Shown here one piece after another: positions 33,435 through 44,725 of a DNA stretch of 64,000 nt; position 1 is the first letter of the stretch; every line of letters starts with the position of its first letter. The DNA lies in NCBI GenBank assembly GCA_023525715.1, contig CM042013.1:71826994-71890993 (forward strand). Direction: 5' to 3'. Both the position numbers and the translations under genes were made by a program. Origin of the DNA: Cichorium intybus (Eukaryota > Streptophyta > Magnoliopsida > Asterales > Asteraceae). The notes under the pieces were generated by a model. It saw only the letters and a list, made by a program, of their open reading frames with translations. It made no database searches and was not told the origin of the DNA.

Positions 33435-36190
33435 CCTGTTAAAGAATTCCTCAAATTAATGGTAGTATGTTAATTTTCTAAAAGAATAATACCATTTTCA
33501 TATGTAATAAACATAAAATTCATAATTAGTCTCTCCATATAGTTAGAAACATATATTAAATAACTGATTCTGTATCCAAAAATAATAATAATAATAACTG
33601 ATCGTTCATAATTACCGACAAAAATTAGCAAATTAGTAACTAAAGTTAACATCATTTTTAAGTATTAATTGTTGGTTTACACAATCTGGAATGAAGCTGA
33701 ATGGAAAAATAAAGATTTAGTTAACCTAAAAAATCCACTTTCTATTATTTACGACCAATGCACGCTAAGTTGCTTTCTTTTTCTATATGGACTCAAGTAG
33801 ATCCAACACTGCTTTGCAAACACCTACATCAATATCTAAATTAGTGGAACATAGGGAATGAAAAAATATCAAACATAGGAAATAAAAAACTAAATTTCAA
33901 ACCTACAAATTCAAAGAACAAAAATCCACGTGCAACCTCCACGTCAATTACTTCATATATGTAAATGGATTGGACAGTTCAATCTCTCCCTGGAAAAATT
34001 TCAAAAACTCAAATGACAGTTTTATTTTACATGAATAGTGACATTGTTTAAAAAGACCGAAATAAATGAAAGGCACACGCCTTACCCTTGACTGAACTTT
34101 AATAGATAAATTTCCTTTGCTTAGACAGATTCCTTTGCAGATATTGCACAACTGGAACAATATACAGATAGATAGATTGGAATCATCAACTATAATAAAG
34201 AGAAACTTACTTTTGCTTTTCTTCTTCAGGATTAAAAGAAGGCTTTAAAGGGGAGAGAACATAAACCAACTACATGTGTCCTTGCCACATTATCGGTCAA
34301 GACGGAGCTGAAATTCTGTCCTGTTACATACAGGTACGGACCCGAGTGGTAGAATCTACATCCCTTGTTGGCAACTCCCTCCTCCAAATTCATTTAAATT
34401 AACCTTCTACCATTCTACGGTTATCAATTAAACTCATTGTGGATGATTAAGAAATATAATTTAATTCACTATAATAAAAGACAATAATCGGCTAATAAAT
34501 GAAAAGGGAATCAGGCTTGCAGTTGATGCACTACCAACGCACAAGTGCAATCCATTCAACATTTTCAATATATATGCATAGTCGTTGCATCACATCTAAA
34601 TGTTGTCATTAATATTACCCAGAGAAACTAATATAAACACAAAACAAATGGGTGATGGTTGTTGTAGATACAAAAAAATTCACACAGATGCGAATACATA
34701 TAAATTCATACAGATACACATAGATCTGGATAGCAACATACATACAACACACACACACTTAATACACACAAATACAGAATGTGTTATTTTCATTATGTTT
34801 TAAATCATGGCTTTATCTAGATCCGGCCACGAAATTGAAACAGTGAAGAGAGAGTGTGTGTTGGCTTTTGTAAAATGAAGCACCACACTTGTTCTTATTC
34901 TCGTACATCTTCATCCATTCGATTTCCATTCCTGTACCTCTATTAAAAACAAAAAAGCGACAATAATGAATCCAATTAACCATCCTAGCTAGCCAAAATG
35001 GAGAGTCCAGCATCTACGTACATACACATCTCACGTCATTTTAATCAACAACGTAGTGGATCTTAGTGAAAGAGATATATTAGGGGTTCAAAAATAGAGA
35101 AAAACTCGAGAGAGAAGTTGTAAAGGGAGGATCGAAGCATTAGAATATTACCATTAGACTACTCATCTAGAAAGGGTTTTACCGAGGAAACTTATTGTCT
35201 GACGGCTACAGCCTACAACATAGTGGTGATGGTGGTGCGGAGGGGTGGTGGTGATTGGTGAAGGTAGCGGTGGTGAATCAAAAATAATTCTGGTTCCTTT
35301 GTAGGGAGGAGTAGTAGCAGCGGTGGTGCTAGTGCGATGGTTGTGGTACGGTGTTTCTAAAAAGCCGTCTACGGATCAGAATGAGAAAAATACATGGAAC
35401 ACGGTTTTTAGCGTTTATATATGCAGGATAAGATGGTCTCCATGTGATCAGTGGTGGTGTGGTGATGGCTGATTAAGTTTAGAGAGCAAGGGGAAGAAGT
35501 CGATGGGCGGTAACGTTGGATGGTAGAGATGGTGACAGAAGTGGATGATGTTGATTGTAGCAGCGGTGTGGTGGTACGTAGTAGGCGAGGATGGTGGTTG
35601 ATAGGCAGTGATTCGCTTCAAGCATCAGGGTTGAAGGTGTCGACTACTGATAATTGGATTTTATAAGGGGATGGGATACCGGAGAGGCGGAGATACAACC
35701 GATAGTTAAGGAAGTTTGGTATTCATTTGAAATTAGACCACATTAAGCGATGGAAAATTGTATATGCATATAGATCATGTACCTTGTGCATAAGTATTTG
35801 GATCTCTTAAAATTAAGAGTTTCCACTTTTAGAAACCATTTTTCCTTTTGAATGTAGTATAGATATCATCGTCGGTTTGAAAAATATCTTGATTCTTCCC
35901 ACCATTAATTCATATATTCCTATGTGCGATTATTTTATTTCCAGCTTTTTTTTGTGTATCAATCGCTTAACCATTAATTGATATGTTTCCAAATGTAATT
36001 GATTTTATATAAACCTATATAGTAGGATAACCATTCAAATCATTGATTTTCAATCAATTCACAAGTTAAAATAAGAATATATCAACCGTAAAATATCGTT
36101 TGGTAAGTGGGATATAACAGAAAAAAAATAAAAGAACGTCTTTTTAAGGGAAAATGATTTATGAAGGTAGGTACTTTTTGCGTTTGTTCA
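33435..36190. other. Non-coding region, probable decayed transposons
   Basis: No supported gene. A GGT/GTG-rich low-complexity tract lies at 35215-35600. Motifs like TCAACTATAATAAAGAG (34186) and CACTATAATAAAAGAC (34468) resemble Helitron 5' ends but lack matching 3' ends. Confidence 0.4.
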
Positions 36191-36193
36191 CAA

Positions 36194-36226
36194 CTAGTCG
36201 GCAACACCCGGACGTTGCACCGGAGT
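36194..36226 (-). mobile_element. Possible Helitron 3' terminus, minus strand
   Basis: On the minus strand CCGG-8 nt-CCGG, then GTGTTGCCGACTAG followed by T. Weaker hairpin than the other two ends. Confidence 0.5.
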
Positions 36227-39200
36227 TTGCAAACAAACTTTGTAAAAGCGAAAATTTATTAAAAACGTAAAAGTATTAAAAAAAAGTAAAATTATATGGA
36301 GAAAACTGTGTTAATAAACTATTATAGTAAATTTTGAACATATATAATTATAGGGGTAAAATTTGGATAAATAAATTTAAAAGTTAATTAAGAAAAAAAA
36401 ATATAAGTAGAATTTGAAATTTTCAAAAGTTTTTTAAAAGAAAGTTTGAGAATTAAAAGAAAAAAGTTTGAAGGAAATTCATGAAATAAATTAAAAGTTT
36501 GGTAAAAAATGTAAAAACGAAAAGTAAATCGGACCAAATTGTAAATTATAAAAAGAATGGGATCAAAATTGTAAATAATAAAATTATGGCTAAAATTGAA
36601 AACTAAAAAATATATAGAAATGCAAGGAGAAGGGGCGCTTCTAGTAAGAAGAAGGCGCGCCTCAGCCAGTTGAGCTGAATGTAATATGTTGATAAAGTTG
36701 GTGCAATACAAATATAAACAGGTTAAAAATGATGACATCATATTTTGCAAATTGTATAAGTTATATAAATAGATAACTTATTTTTTATACATATATGACC
36801 AACAAACTTGTTTGGAGTATTCATATATTCCTGTTATTATCGGTTGGTATAGGTTACATTGGCATGACGTACACGTGACATTAAGTAACGACTCATAAGG
36901 GTAATAAACTATTGATTTTGTTCACATTTAGGTAAAAAAATTTTGTACATATATTACCAACAAACTTGTTCAAATGTTACCATTATTATATTTTTTTAAA
37001 AACGTATTTTGTACTTATGAAAATATAAAAATATGTATTATACTTATACAAAATGAAACATCTAACAGCAATACCAATTCATGTGTTTGAATCCACCTTC
37101 TCAAGATTTGGAGGTTTATCCATGACTTTTTTTTGTCTTCAATGGAAATATCGATTATTGAGTCAATTTTAAGTAATGTGGACTGGATATTTGTTTGACC
37201 TCTGTGCTATCAAGTCAGTTTGATTACTTTGAACATTTAAATTTATGCATGGCTTTGCTCGTCGACTATATTTTCCAATGAAAAGATGACAAAAAATTTA
37301 CAAATTTTTCCCGTATCAATTATGACATCAGTTTAACATAAATTGCTCAAGTTTCTTCGATTGATAGTTGGATCACATGTACGTGGCCAACGCTTTGTCA
37401 AAATATTTAGACAGATGGCCATGTATTGCCTTTCACATGTATTTGACTAGGAGGGATGTCAACCGACAAAAGTTGTAAGTTTCTGTTCCACCCAAAATGG
37501 TGAACAAGGTCGGACACTCACTCTCGTCGATGCAAAATTCATGAATGCCCTTGTTATTATTATAATTAGAAATAGCCCCAGAAAGCATGTCCAAGTTCTG
37601 TCTCATGTAACAAACGCATATTAATAGTACAATTATCAAATCTTAATCTATTTGAAAAGAACCAAACAAAGATCTTTCTCCAACTCTATAGAACATTCGG
37701 TATGTGATGACTTCAAATTTTGAATGAATGATGAACTGAACAGAAAATTTGAGAAGAATGAAAACTCAAATACAAAACATTTAATGAATAATCCCGCTTC
37801 TAATTACGCTTCTGTACTTATACAACTCCACTCTAACAACTTCCTAAGTAACTAACATTATCGCTAAAACCACAAGTGTAAAGAATGAACTACCTTTAAT
37901 TCTTGCATTCACCTGTTTAACGTTATTTAATGTGCATCGACTGTTTAACTTCATTTCATCAGCAGAGACCATTTGATTTTCCCTCTTTTTGCATACCGGA
38001 GGCTCATCAATAAACTACAAAATTTTACGAGCTAATTCAAGAAACAGTTATGTACTTTCATATATTTGTGTATTATAGCATCCTACTATCCTTTGTTTCT
38101 ATTGTAGCACTGTACTTCCATTTTTTACTAAGCCATTGCACTTTGTAAACCTTTACCTAATTATAGCATTGTATTTTTTTCTTATAGCAGTGAAAATTGC
38201 TTTGTAATTGGGTCATTTTTAAAGTACAATGTTGTAATAGGAACCAATAATTGGGTATTTTTAATTCTCTATCTATAAATGGAGAGAAATAGAGACTTCT
38301 TTCTCCCTGTGTTGCGTCATTCAACCAAATCATAGCAAATGAACCAATGGTTGTTAAAAATGTTACACCACGTAAATATGAAACACAAATCCGCGACACT
38401 TGCATAATTCTCAAACGGTTGTAAATTCATCGGCATAGCATCATAGTCACACTTATCCCATCTACAAAATAAGACTAATATAGCATACTGATCTTGGAAG
38501 GAAGACCATTATTGCTAAAATTTGATTTAATTTTTTTTTTAATTAAAAGGTTGGTAGATGTTTACATGAAAATAGCTGGTAATTTTGCTTTGAGGTTTAC
38601 TTATGCCAAAAAGGGAAGAAGTAAGAGTTGGCTTTTTTCTTCCTTTGTTTACTTTTCTCCGCCTTCTCTGACTTTCTTTAAGTGATGTATTATTGGTGAT
38701 AAAATTACTCATTGGGGTATTTCTGTCATTAACTAGTTAGTCAATGCTGATCTTTAAGTGGTTTTTTAACAGAAACATCAAGTCTTGACAACAAATTATG
38801 TTTTTTTGGTGCTGTAAGGTGCAAGTAGTGGATGCTAAAAAAAGAATCATTTTTAGTCTTGTTTAGTAATTACATAACTTTCTTAAAATTTCTCTTCAAG
38901 GTACTGTGTTATGGCAGAAAAAAATATGATGATAGAATAGAACAAATAGCAGTTGAAACATAAACAAAATATCAACAGTGAATTGTATATTTTCAAAATA
39001 TAATGCATGTAAATATAATGCATGTTAAACCAAGTCGATAGTAAAGTAAAAGCTACAAAACAGAATATGATATCACAAGGAAAAATCATCTATTAAAATA
39101 CCATATTCTATAGAGCATTCAAATGTATAATACCATATTCATGTTTTTATTTTGCATCTCATTTATGGTCCAAAGTATGAATCCTTTAAAATTTTCTAAA

Positions 39201-39484
39201 GTTTAGTGTTTTAGTTAATACAAAACTAGCACAAGTTTTTTGGTAAGTTCTAAAATTTAGATATATTGTTTTTCAAAACAGTTACAACAAGGTTGGATGA
39301 TATATTTCTTGTACCTTGTTGTAGATCATGGTTTAGATCTAAACTTGTATAATTTTTTCTTTATTCTTAAATCAAAACCACTATTTTTCCAAAGTACTGC
39401 ATGTTCTTTTGTTTATATGAGTGCTAAATTGATATAGTTAGCTTTGAAATTCAAATTAGCAGATTAGTCTATTTCTTGTTTAAA
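36227..39484. other. Non-coding region with MITE remnant
   Basis: 38037-38240 is a diverged family-1 MITE (TATGTACTTTCATATATTTG ... AAAGTACAATGTTGTAATAGG). 36895-36950 resembles the terminal repeat of the MULE at 43.5 kb (AGGGTAATAAACTA..GATTTTGTTCACATTTAGGT), and tandem copies of ACCAACAAACTTGTT lie at 36797 and 36957. No gene. Confidence 0.4.
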
Positions 39485-40290
39485 TGTTGTTGATGGAATT
39501 CTTCTGTGTTGTTAATTGTTGATTGTTTGAAGTCTTGTTCACGAATAAACGATTGGGTTTATTATTTGTTGAGGACAATTTTGTGTTGAAGTGTAATCCC
39601 CATCCGAAGATCTTTTGCATGCGAAGCTTGAGTCCTGTACATGAAGATCCAAAGGTTTTACTCTGGAGGATCCGAAGGTTTTTTTGTAACAAATCATATC
39701 CTGAGAACACGTGGGTTGTCAGACACGCCTACGTTTATGCTGCTCTCCTATTGGTTAATAGCGATACGTAATCAAATAGAATATTCATTGTACTGTTAGT
39801 CAGTTATTTTGTAATCAGATATCCTTGATCACGTATAAGTATCAAGGATACCACACCGGGCCAAGTGTGAGTTTGAGTATGATCAATTGTAAAACCCTTA
39901 TAGTAATACAAAGCATTCGACATCCTGTTTACTCAATTGTTCTTATATGTTCTTGATTGTTCTTGAGTATATTAATTGTTTGTGATTCAATCCTTCGGAT
40001 AACTTGTTCTAACTTAGTCATTGATTGAATTTCGTATCTAACATGTGGTATCAGAGCAGGTTCAGCTCGAAAACCTGTTAATAGAAATCTTATTCTCGTT
40101 CTTCAGTTCTAGATCTAGATCGATTCCTATATCTAGGTTTACGCAATTGTTCTAGAAATCTATTACTCATTTTTTGTAAATATCTGTTTGAGAAACTCAT
40201 ACAGACATTGGAGCTCGTTTTGTTGTAACAGATGGAGTAGATGCTGAAGTTCTTATAACTGCTGATCTGAACAAAATTAAAAACGATGAA
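39485..40290 (+). mobile_element. Truncated copia-type element: LTR, primer site and leader
   Basis: A 559-bp LTR-like segment (39485-40043, TGTTGTTGATGG ... TCTAACA) is followed after 2 nt by TGGTATCAGAGC (40046-40057). About 230 bp of leader remain before the sequence changes to MULE-like DNA near 40290. No second LTR or gag is present in the window, so it is a broken left end. The LTR differs from those at 0.5 and 60 kb, so it is a different family. Confidence 0.8.
40046..40057 (+). other. Primer-binding site (initiator tRNA-Met type)
   Basis: TGGTATCAGAGC followed by AGGTTC, extending the tRNA match beyond 12 bases. Confidence 0.85.
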
Positions 40291-40299
40291 AGAACTCTC

Positions 40300-41612
40300 T
40301 TATGTGCCCCTTAAAAGTATAATGGCTTGTTCTTTGGCTTGCCAAGCTTGTTTGTAGCTAATGTCAATTTTATACATAGAATTCATATCCCTTACAATGT
40401 CACTGCCTCGATATACCCCGCTGTGATTTCCGACTAAAACATCTGATAACAAGTACCCCAACACTTTTTTGTTCGCTTGTTGATGGTTGGGGTTTAATTG
40501 GGTCGACGAACATGTGTGTACGTCGTTAAATTTTTGTACATGGAAGTTGGTATGCATGTTTTAAACTAATTTCGCCGTTAGACCCAACCGCAGTTTTCTT
40601 GCAAGCATACAACCTTATACCTTTACTATAGAATGCACAGTTTTGTACAGAAATACCCCCTCCACGGCTTTCCTCCCAAGCGAACTTTGTAGCGCTTCTT
40701 TGTTATCAAATGTAGTATGTACACGAATCGGATCACTTGGATGTTGACTATGAGACGCATTATGTATGTAAACAGACTGCAGACAAAAAGGTATGGGAGG
40801 CATGCCATAAAATAGTGTGTCCGAATATGTTTGTGTATGTTAGCCATCGCCCGACCTGTAAAATTGTAAAATTGTGGGTCTGAATATGTTTCCGTATTCG
40901 GCCCGTTGCCCGACCGGTCATCAAATTCACCACCTTCTTGGTCTGAAACACCTAAGCCAACATTAGCGACTTCACTTACGATACTAGGTTATCATATTGT
41001 AACAAAGGGTTGATCTGCGACTCGTTATTTTTGTTGGTATGGGTGTTGGTTTCTGGAATACTACCACATTCAACCACATGACCGATAATCGGCAACTGCT
41101 CCTACGTTGTCCTCACTAACGTATTGGTAATTTGTGGGATATGATTTTGAATTGGATTGATTTTTGGCTTTTCATGAATAGTATTGTAATGAGGATGACT
41201 TTCTGATTTAGGCATACGGGGGAGATATCGTTACATGACACGTTATTGCTTTCTCTACCGCTCGACTTCTAATCTTTTCCACTACTATGTATATCACAAA
41301 CCCCTTCGCTGACATATAAATTAGCAAAATTGTTAGAACTTTCAATAGCACGGACCATGAGACGAACATCACGATCATCGACAACGTTAAAGACATAAAA
41401 CAAATCAGGATGCTGAAAACACAACATAATGTCTGATCTGTGTATTTCATGTATGTCTTCCATTTAACCAACATCAATAACTCATTGTAAGTTATCCATT
41501 TTGAAATTCCAAAGCGTAATTACTAATAATTGGTCTAGCGTATTCCGGCTTCCCATTTATAGTCGCCCATTGTCCACCGGTACAAACAAGAACGAAAACT
41601 TCTTCTAATGAA
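40300..41612 (-). pseudogene. Decayed MuDR-type MULE transposase fragment
   Basis: Reading down the minus strand: MSSLEEVFVLVCTGGQWATI (from about 41617), then IMLCFQHPDLFYVFNVVDD and NLYVSEG (41450-41290), then ANKKVLGYLLSDVL, DIVRDMNSMYKIDISYKQAW and RAKEQAI-like sequence (40560-40300). The last part is the conserved region before the DDE domain of MULE transposases. The DDE domain and zinc fingers are missing and the frame is broken by stops and shifts. The hAT element at 41694 lies at its N-terminal side. Confidence 0.65.
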
Positions 41613-41685
41613 CTCATTCTCTTCCTTTTTTTTAAAAAAAAGGTATATGAATTTGTAACTATATCAATTTTTGTAAATTTGTAAA

Positions 41686-42958
41686 CATATTTGCAGTGGC
41701 GAATCCAGGATTCAAAATAACGAGTGTCCATGTTAACCAATGTAACAAATTAAAAGGTTTAAAAAATTGGTTATTCGGGTTGGGTTATTCATAATACCAT
41801 CTAAACCAAATATAATTCTAACTTTAATACCATAAATTAATCGCAACTAAAAAAATATCTGTGATTGTCTTAGAATTGCACATTATAAATTTTCATTTTT
41901 TGAAAACTTATAATATTTGTCATTGTCTTAGAATTGCACGTTATAAATTTTCGTATTTTGAAAACTATTTATAAGTCGCTAAAAGCCTAAAACTATATAT
42001 TATAACGAAAACTAAATAAATCAAGTATTAAATTTAAACTAGTCAAAATCCTCTAATACAGATAACAAACATAACTATATAAAATACATAAATTAACATT
42101 AACAATAAATTAATATGACATAACAATTACGTAGGATTTTTAGCAAAAGATATAAAGTTATAATTTATAAAAACATACATGAAACAATAGTTACTTGAAA
42201 GTATGGTTAGGTTGAAAGTTGAAACCTAAATACGTAAATCCTATTGGCTGACACCACTCAGGCACTCACTAGAGTACTAGACCATTCCTGCTTTACTTTC
42301 TCTCGCACAGTTGACAAAATAAACAATACCTCAAAGGTACTAATTTCGATTTCAAAGAAACAATAACACACAATGGGATTACATTACCTCAAGAAAGATG
42401 AACAAAGGAGATTGGGACGAGACGAGAGGGCTGAAGACAGACATAGACGGAAAGCGGTCGGAGGGCGGAGATAGGCACGACGTGGGGCAGTAGCCGGTGG
42501 AGGAGAGAGGGTGGCGGCAGCAGCCGGAGATAGGCAGAGGAAGGTGTCGGCTTGGGCTTACGTCAATCTTGAACTTCAAAGACAAAAACATGTAAATTTG
42601 ATTTTGTACGGGTTTTTTTCACTTCTTGTTGATATATTTTCTCACTTTCGATATTTTATACTAAATTCAAATTATATTGTATCTATCATCTATTTAGAGA
42701 TTTATTTATTTTTATAATAAACTATTATGTATCTCTTCATTTGGTTTCTTTTTCTCTGATTTTTGTGGGTCAAAATATATAATAAATCTGTAATATCATT
42801 AGACTTTCTTTGTGTCGATCTAACGTTTATAGGTGTCCATCCAAAGTTTTATCAGGTGTCCATCTTGATTATATGATATAATTTGTATAAGATGCTTCAT
42901 AATAAGGGGTGTCCATGGACACATGTGCCTATAATGTAGGCTCGCCCCTACATATTTG
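41686..42958. mobile_element. Non-autonomous hAT element with 8-bp target duplication
   Basis: CATATTTG occurs directly before (41686-41693) and after (42951-42958) the element. Ends are CAGTGGCGAATCC and, on the other strand, TAGGGGCGAGCC, an imperfect inverted repeat of the CAGTGGCGGA.CC type common in plant hAT elements. The interior (1257 bp) has no transposase. A GC-rich patch at 42400-42560 looks like captured foreign sequence. GGTGTCCATCC.AA and GGTGTCCAT repeats occur near the right end. Confidence 0.8.
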
Positions 42959-43444
42959 TCATTTTATAAGATGTTTTGCAATATTTAACTTTTCTTGGTC
43001 AACTTAAATTTTTCGCAGTCAATTTATACTTTTAACGGTCAAGCTCCAACTTTTCACAGTTAATTTATGCTTTTCGCAGTCAAACTTCATCTTTTCGCAG
43101 ACAAACTTTCAACTTTTCCCAATCAAGATTTCACTTTACGGATTCCAGCTATAACCGGCTAAAATAAATTTTAAAAAAAATTGAAAAAAACAAAATTCGC
43201 AGATGGTAGAGAGAGTATCATAGGTTAGACTAATTTTCATAGATGATTTCAAGGTCATTAATGAAAAAAAAAATTAAAAATCGTAGGTCAATCGTTTTCG
43301 CGGATACTTTCTATTCTTCTGCGAAATTGATGACTATTTGGATCATTTGACTTATTTTTTATTTTTATTTTTTTGACAAAAACTTATGAACGCTATTTTT
43401 ATGATTTTCTCTTTATTTACTTGTGGAACCTAAATCTGTCCTAT
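42959..43444. other. Short degenerate repeats
   Basis: 43000-43130 holds five to six degenerate units of AACTTTTCGCAGTCAA. Homology to block A begins near 43425. Confidence 0.5.
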
Positions 43445-43453
43445 TTTTTAGAT

Positions 43454-43588
43454 GGGAAAATGACTTATTAGGGTAATTAACTACTTCTTTTGTTCACATT
43501 TGGTCACTTTCCTTTTTTGTGTGTTGTATTTGCCATTAACCTAATCAAATTGTTCAACTTAGGTCATTATGACCGGCAATATCAAGTT
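43454..43588. repeat. MULE left terminal inverted repeat
   Basis: Complement of 47856-47991, with a few mismatches (e.g. ACTTCTTTTG versus ACTTCGTTTG) and a homopolymer difference. Confidence 0.95.
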
Positions 43589-43649
43589 ATAGTCTACCTG
43601 GCATGTACGTGGCGATGAGGTGGCATTGACGTGGCTTTAAAGAACCGAT

Positions 43650-43657
43650 TATAAATA
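43650..43657 (+). promoter_or_regulatory. TATA box of the GRF gene
   Basis: TATAAATA, about 45 bp before the preferred ATG at 43696; this favours 43696 over the in-frame ATG at 43660, which would lie almost on top of the box. Confidence 0.5.
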
Positions 43658-43695
43658 TAATGTCGTATGTTCCTCACTTCAGCCCTAATTCCACG

Positions 43696-44148
43696 ATGAT
43701 GTCGTCTTCTTCTTCTTCCTCCTCACGAAATCATCAAACGCAAACATCCAGGCCTTGCAAATGTGGGTTTCCATCTCGTGTTAAGACATCCCGGACTGCA
43801 GAACATCCTGGAAAAAAATTCAGAGTGTGCCCTAATTCCCTGGTAATTGATCTTTGACAGTTTAATCTCTTATGTTCCTGTATAACGTTTTTCTTATAGT
43901 CTGAAGGAACAAAATGTAACTTCTGGGAGTGGGTTGAGGAAGATGATACAAAAGAGAACCTGAATTCAACGAGGATTGATGAACGTGAAGTGTATGATCT
44001 TGCAGTAAAAGTTGTTGCTTTAGAATACGAGTTGAATTTGTACAAGATAAAGACGGACCACGAATTGGAGTTGCTAAAAGGGAAGCTGAGCAGTCAAAAA
44101 TTAATGATATTTTTTTTGTGTGTTTTGTTTGCCTTTAAACTTTTCTGA
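43696..44148 (+). CDS. GRF-type zinc-finger protein with coiled coil and membrane tail (MULE passenger)
   Basis: Two exons, 43696-43842 and 43900-44148, join in phase (donor GGTAATT, acceptor TTATAG) to give 131 residues. A Ser-rich start is followed by a zf-GRF module: CKCG, then SRTAEHPGKKFRVCP, then KCNFWEWVEED, with four Cys in the usual CxC...C...C order. Next comes a helix of about 45 residues rich in Glu/Lys/Leu (VYDLAVKVVALEYELNLYK) that should form a coiled coil, and a hydrophobic C-terminal segment (LMIFFLCVLFAFKLF) that could anchor the protein in a membrane. Proteins of this plan (At4g04775-like) are abundant in plants; no function is established. It lies inside the TIRs, convergent to the transposase. 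It is undamaged, unlike the transposase. Confidence 0.8.
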
Positions 44149-44506
44149 TGTATTAAGAGATTGTAATGTAATTGCTATTAGTAATGCCTTTTGTAATCCA
44201 ATCAAGAGATTGGATTGGATTTTGTAATGCAATTAATTTTGTGAAATGGAATTGATTGGAATGGAATTGAAGAAATGATTGGATTTTGTTAAGTCAACTG
44301 GAATGGAATTGATTTTGTGCAATGGAATTCAATGGAATGCAATTAAGTGATTAAGTGATTAATTGGAATGCAAGCAGTTGAAAATTAAGTGATTAAGTGA
44401 TTCATTGGAATGCAATTAAGTGATTAAGTGATTAATTAAGTCAAGTGATGCAAGCAGTTGAAATTTAATGGAAGGATTCAGAAAATTAATGGAAGCATTC
44501 AGACTG

Positions 44507-44556
<50 letters not shown>

Positions 44557-44725
44557 AAAGTTAATGCTAAGTATCATGTGGTACAATTCAAAAGGTGTGC
44601 AAATTCAAAAAGTGTGCCCACATGTCTGCATACTGCCAAAACCCATACAAAAAACGAATCTTAATGTGTGCAAATTCAAAAAGTGTGCCCACATGTCTGC
44701 ATACTGTCTAAACCCTAAACGAATC
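44149..44725. repeat. Repeats between the two MULE genes
   Basis: 44180-44470: degenerate repeats of GGAATTGATTTTGT and AAGTGATTAAGTGATT. 44508-44554: (TA)n. 44597-44640 and 44665-44708: direct repeat GTGTGCAAATTCAAAAAGTG plus CCCACATGTCTGC. Confidence 0.85.

Noticed and set aside
34186..34210. Helitron 5'-end-like TCAACTATAATAAAGAG on the plus strand
   Set aside because: No plus-strand hairpin-CTAG end was found downstream, and the motif is short and AT-rich.
34813..35013. 66-codon minus-strand frame with RGTGMEIEWMKMYENKNKCG
   Set aside because: Looks protein-like in places, but I recognise no family and see no exon context.
36895..36950. Sequence resembling the terminal repeat of the 43.5-kb MULE
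   Set aside because: Too diverged, with no partner repeat or target duplication, to call an element.
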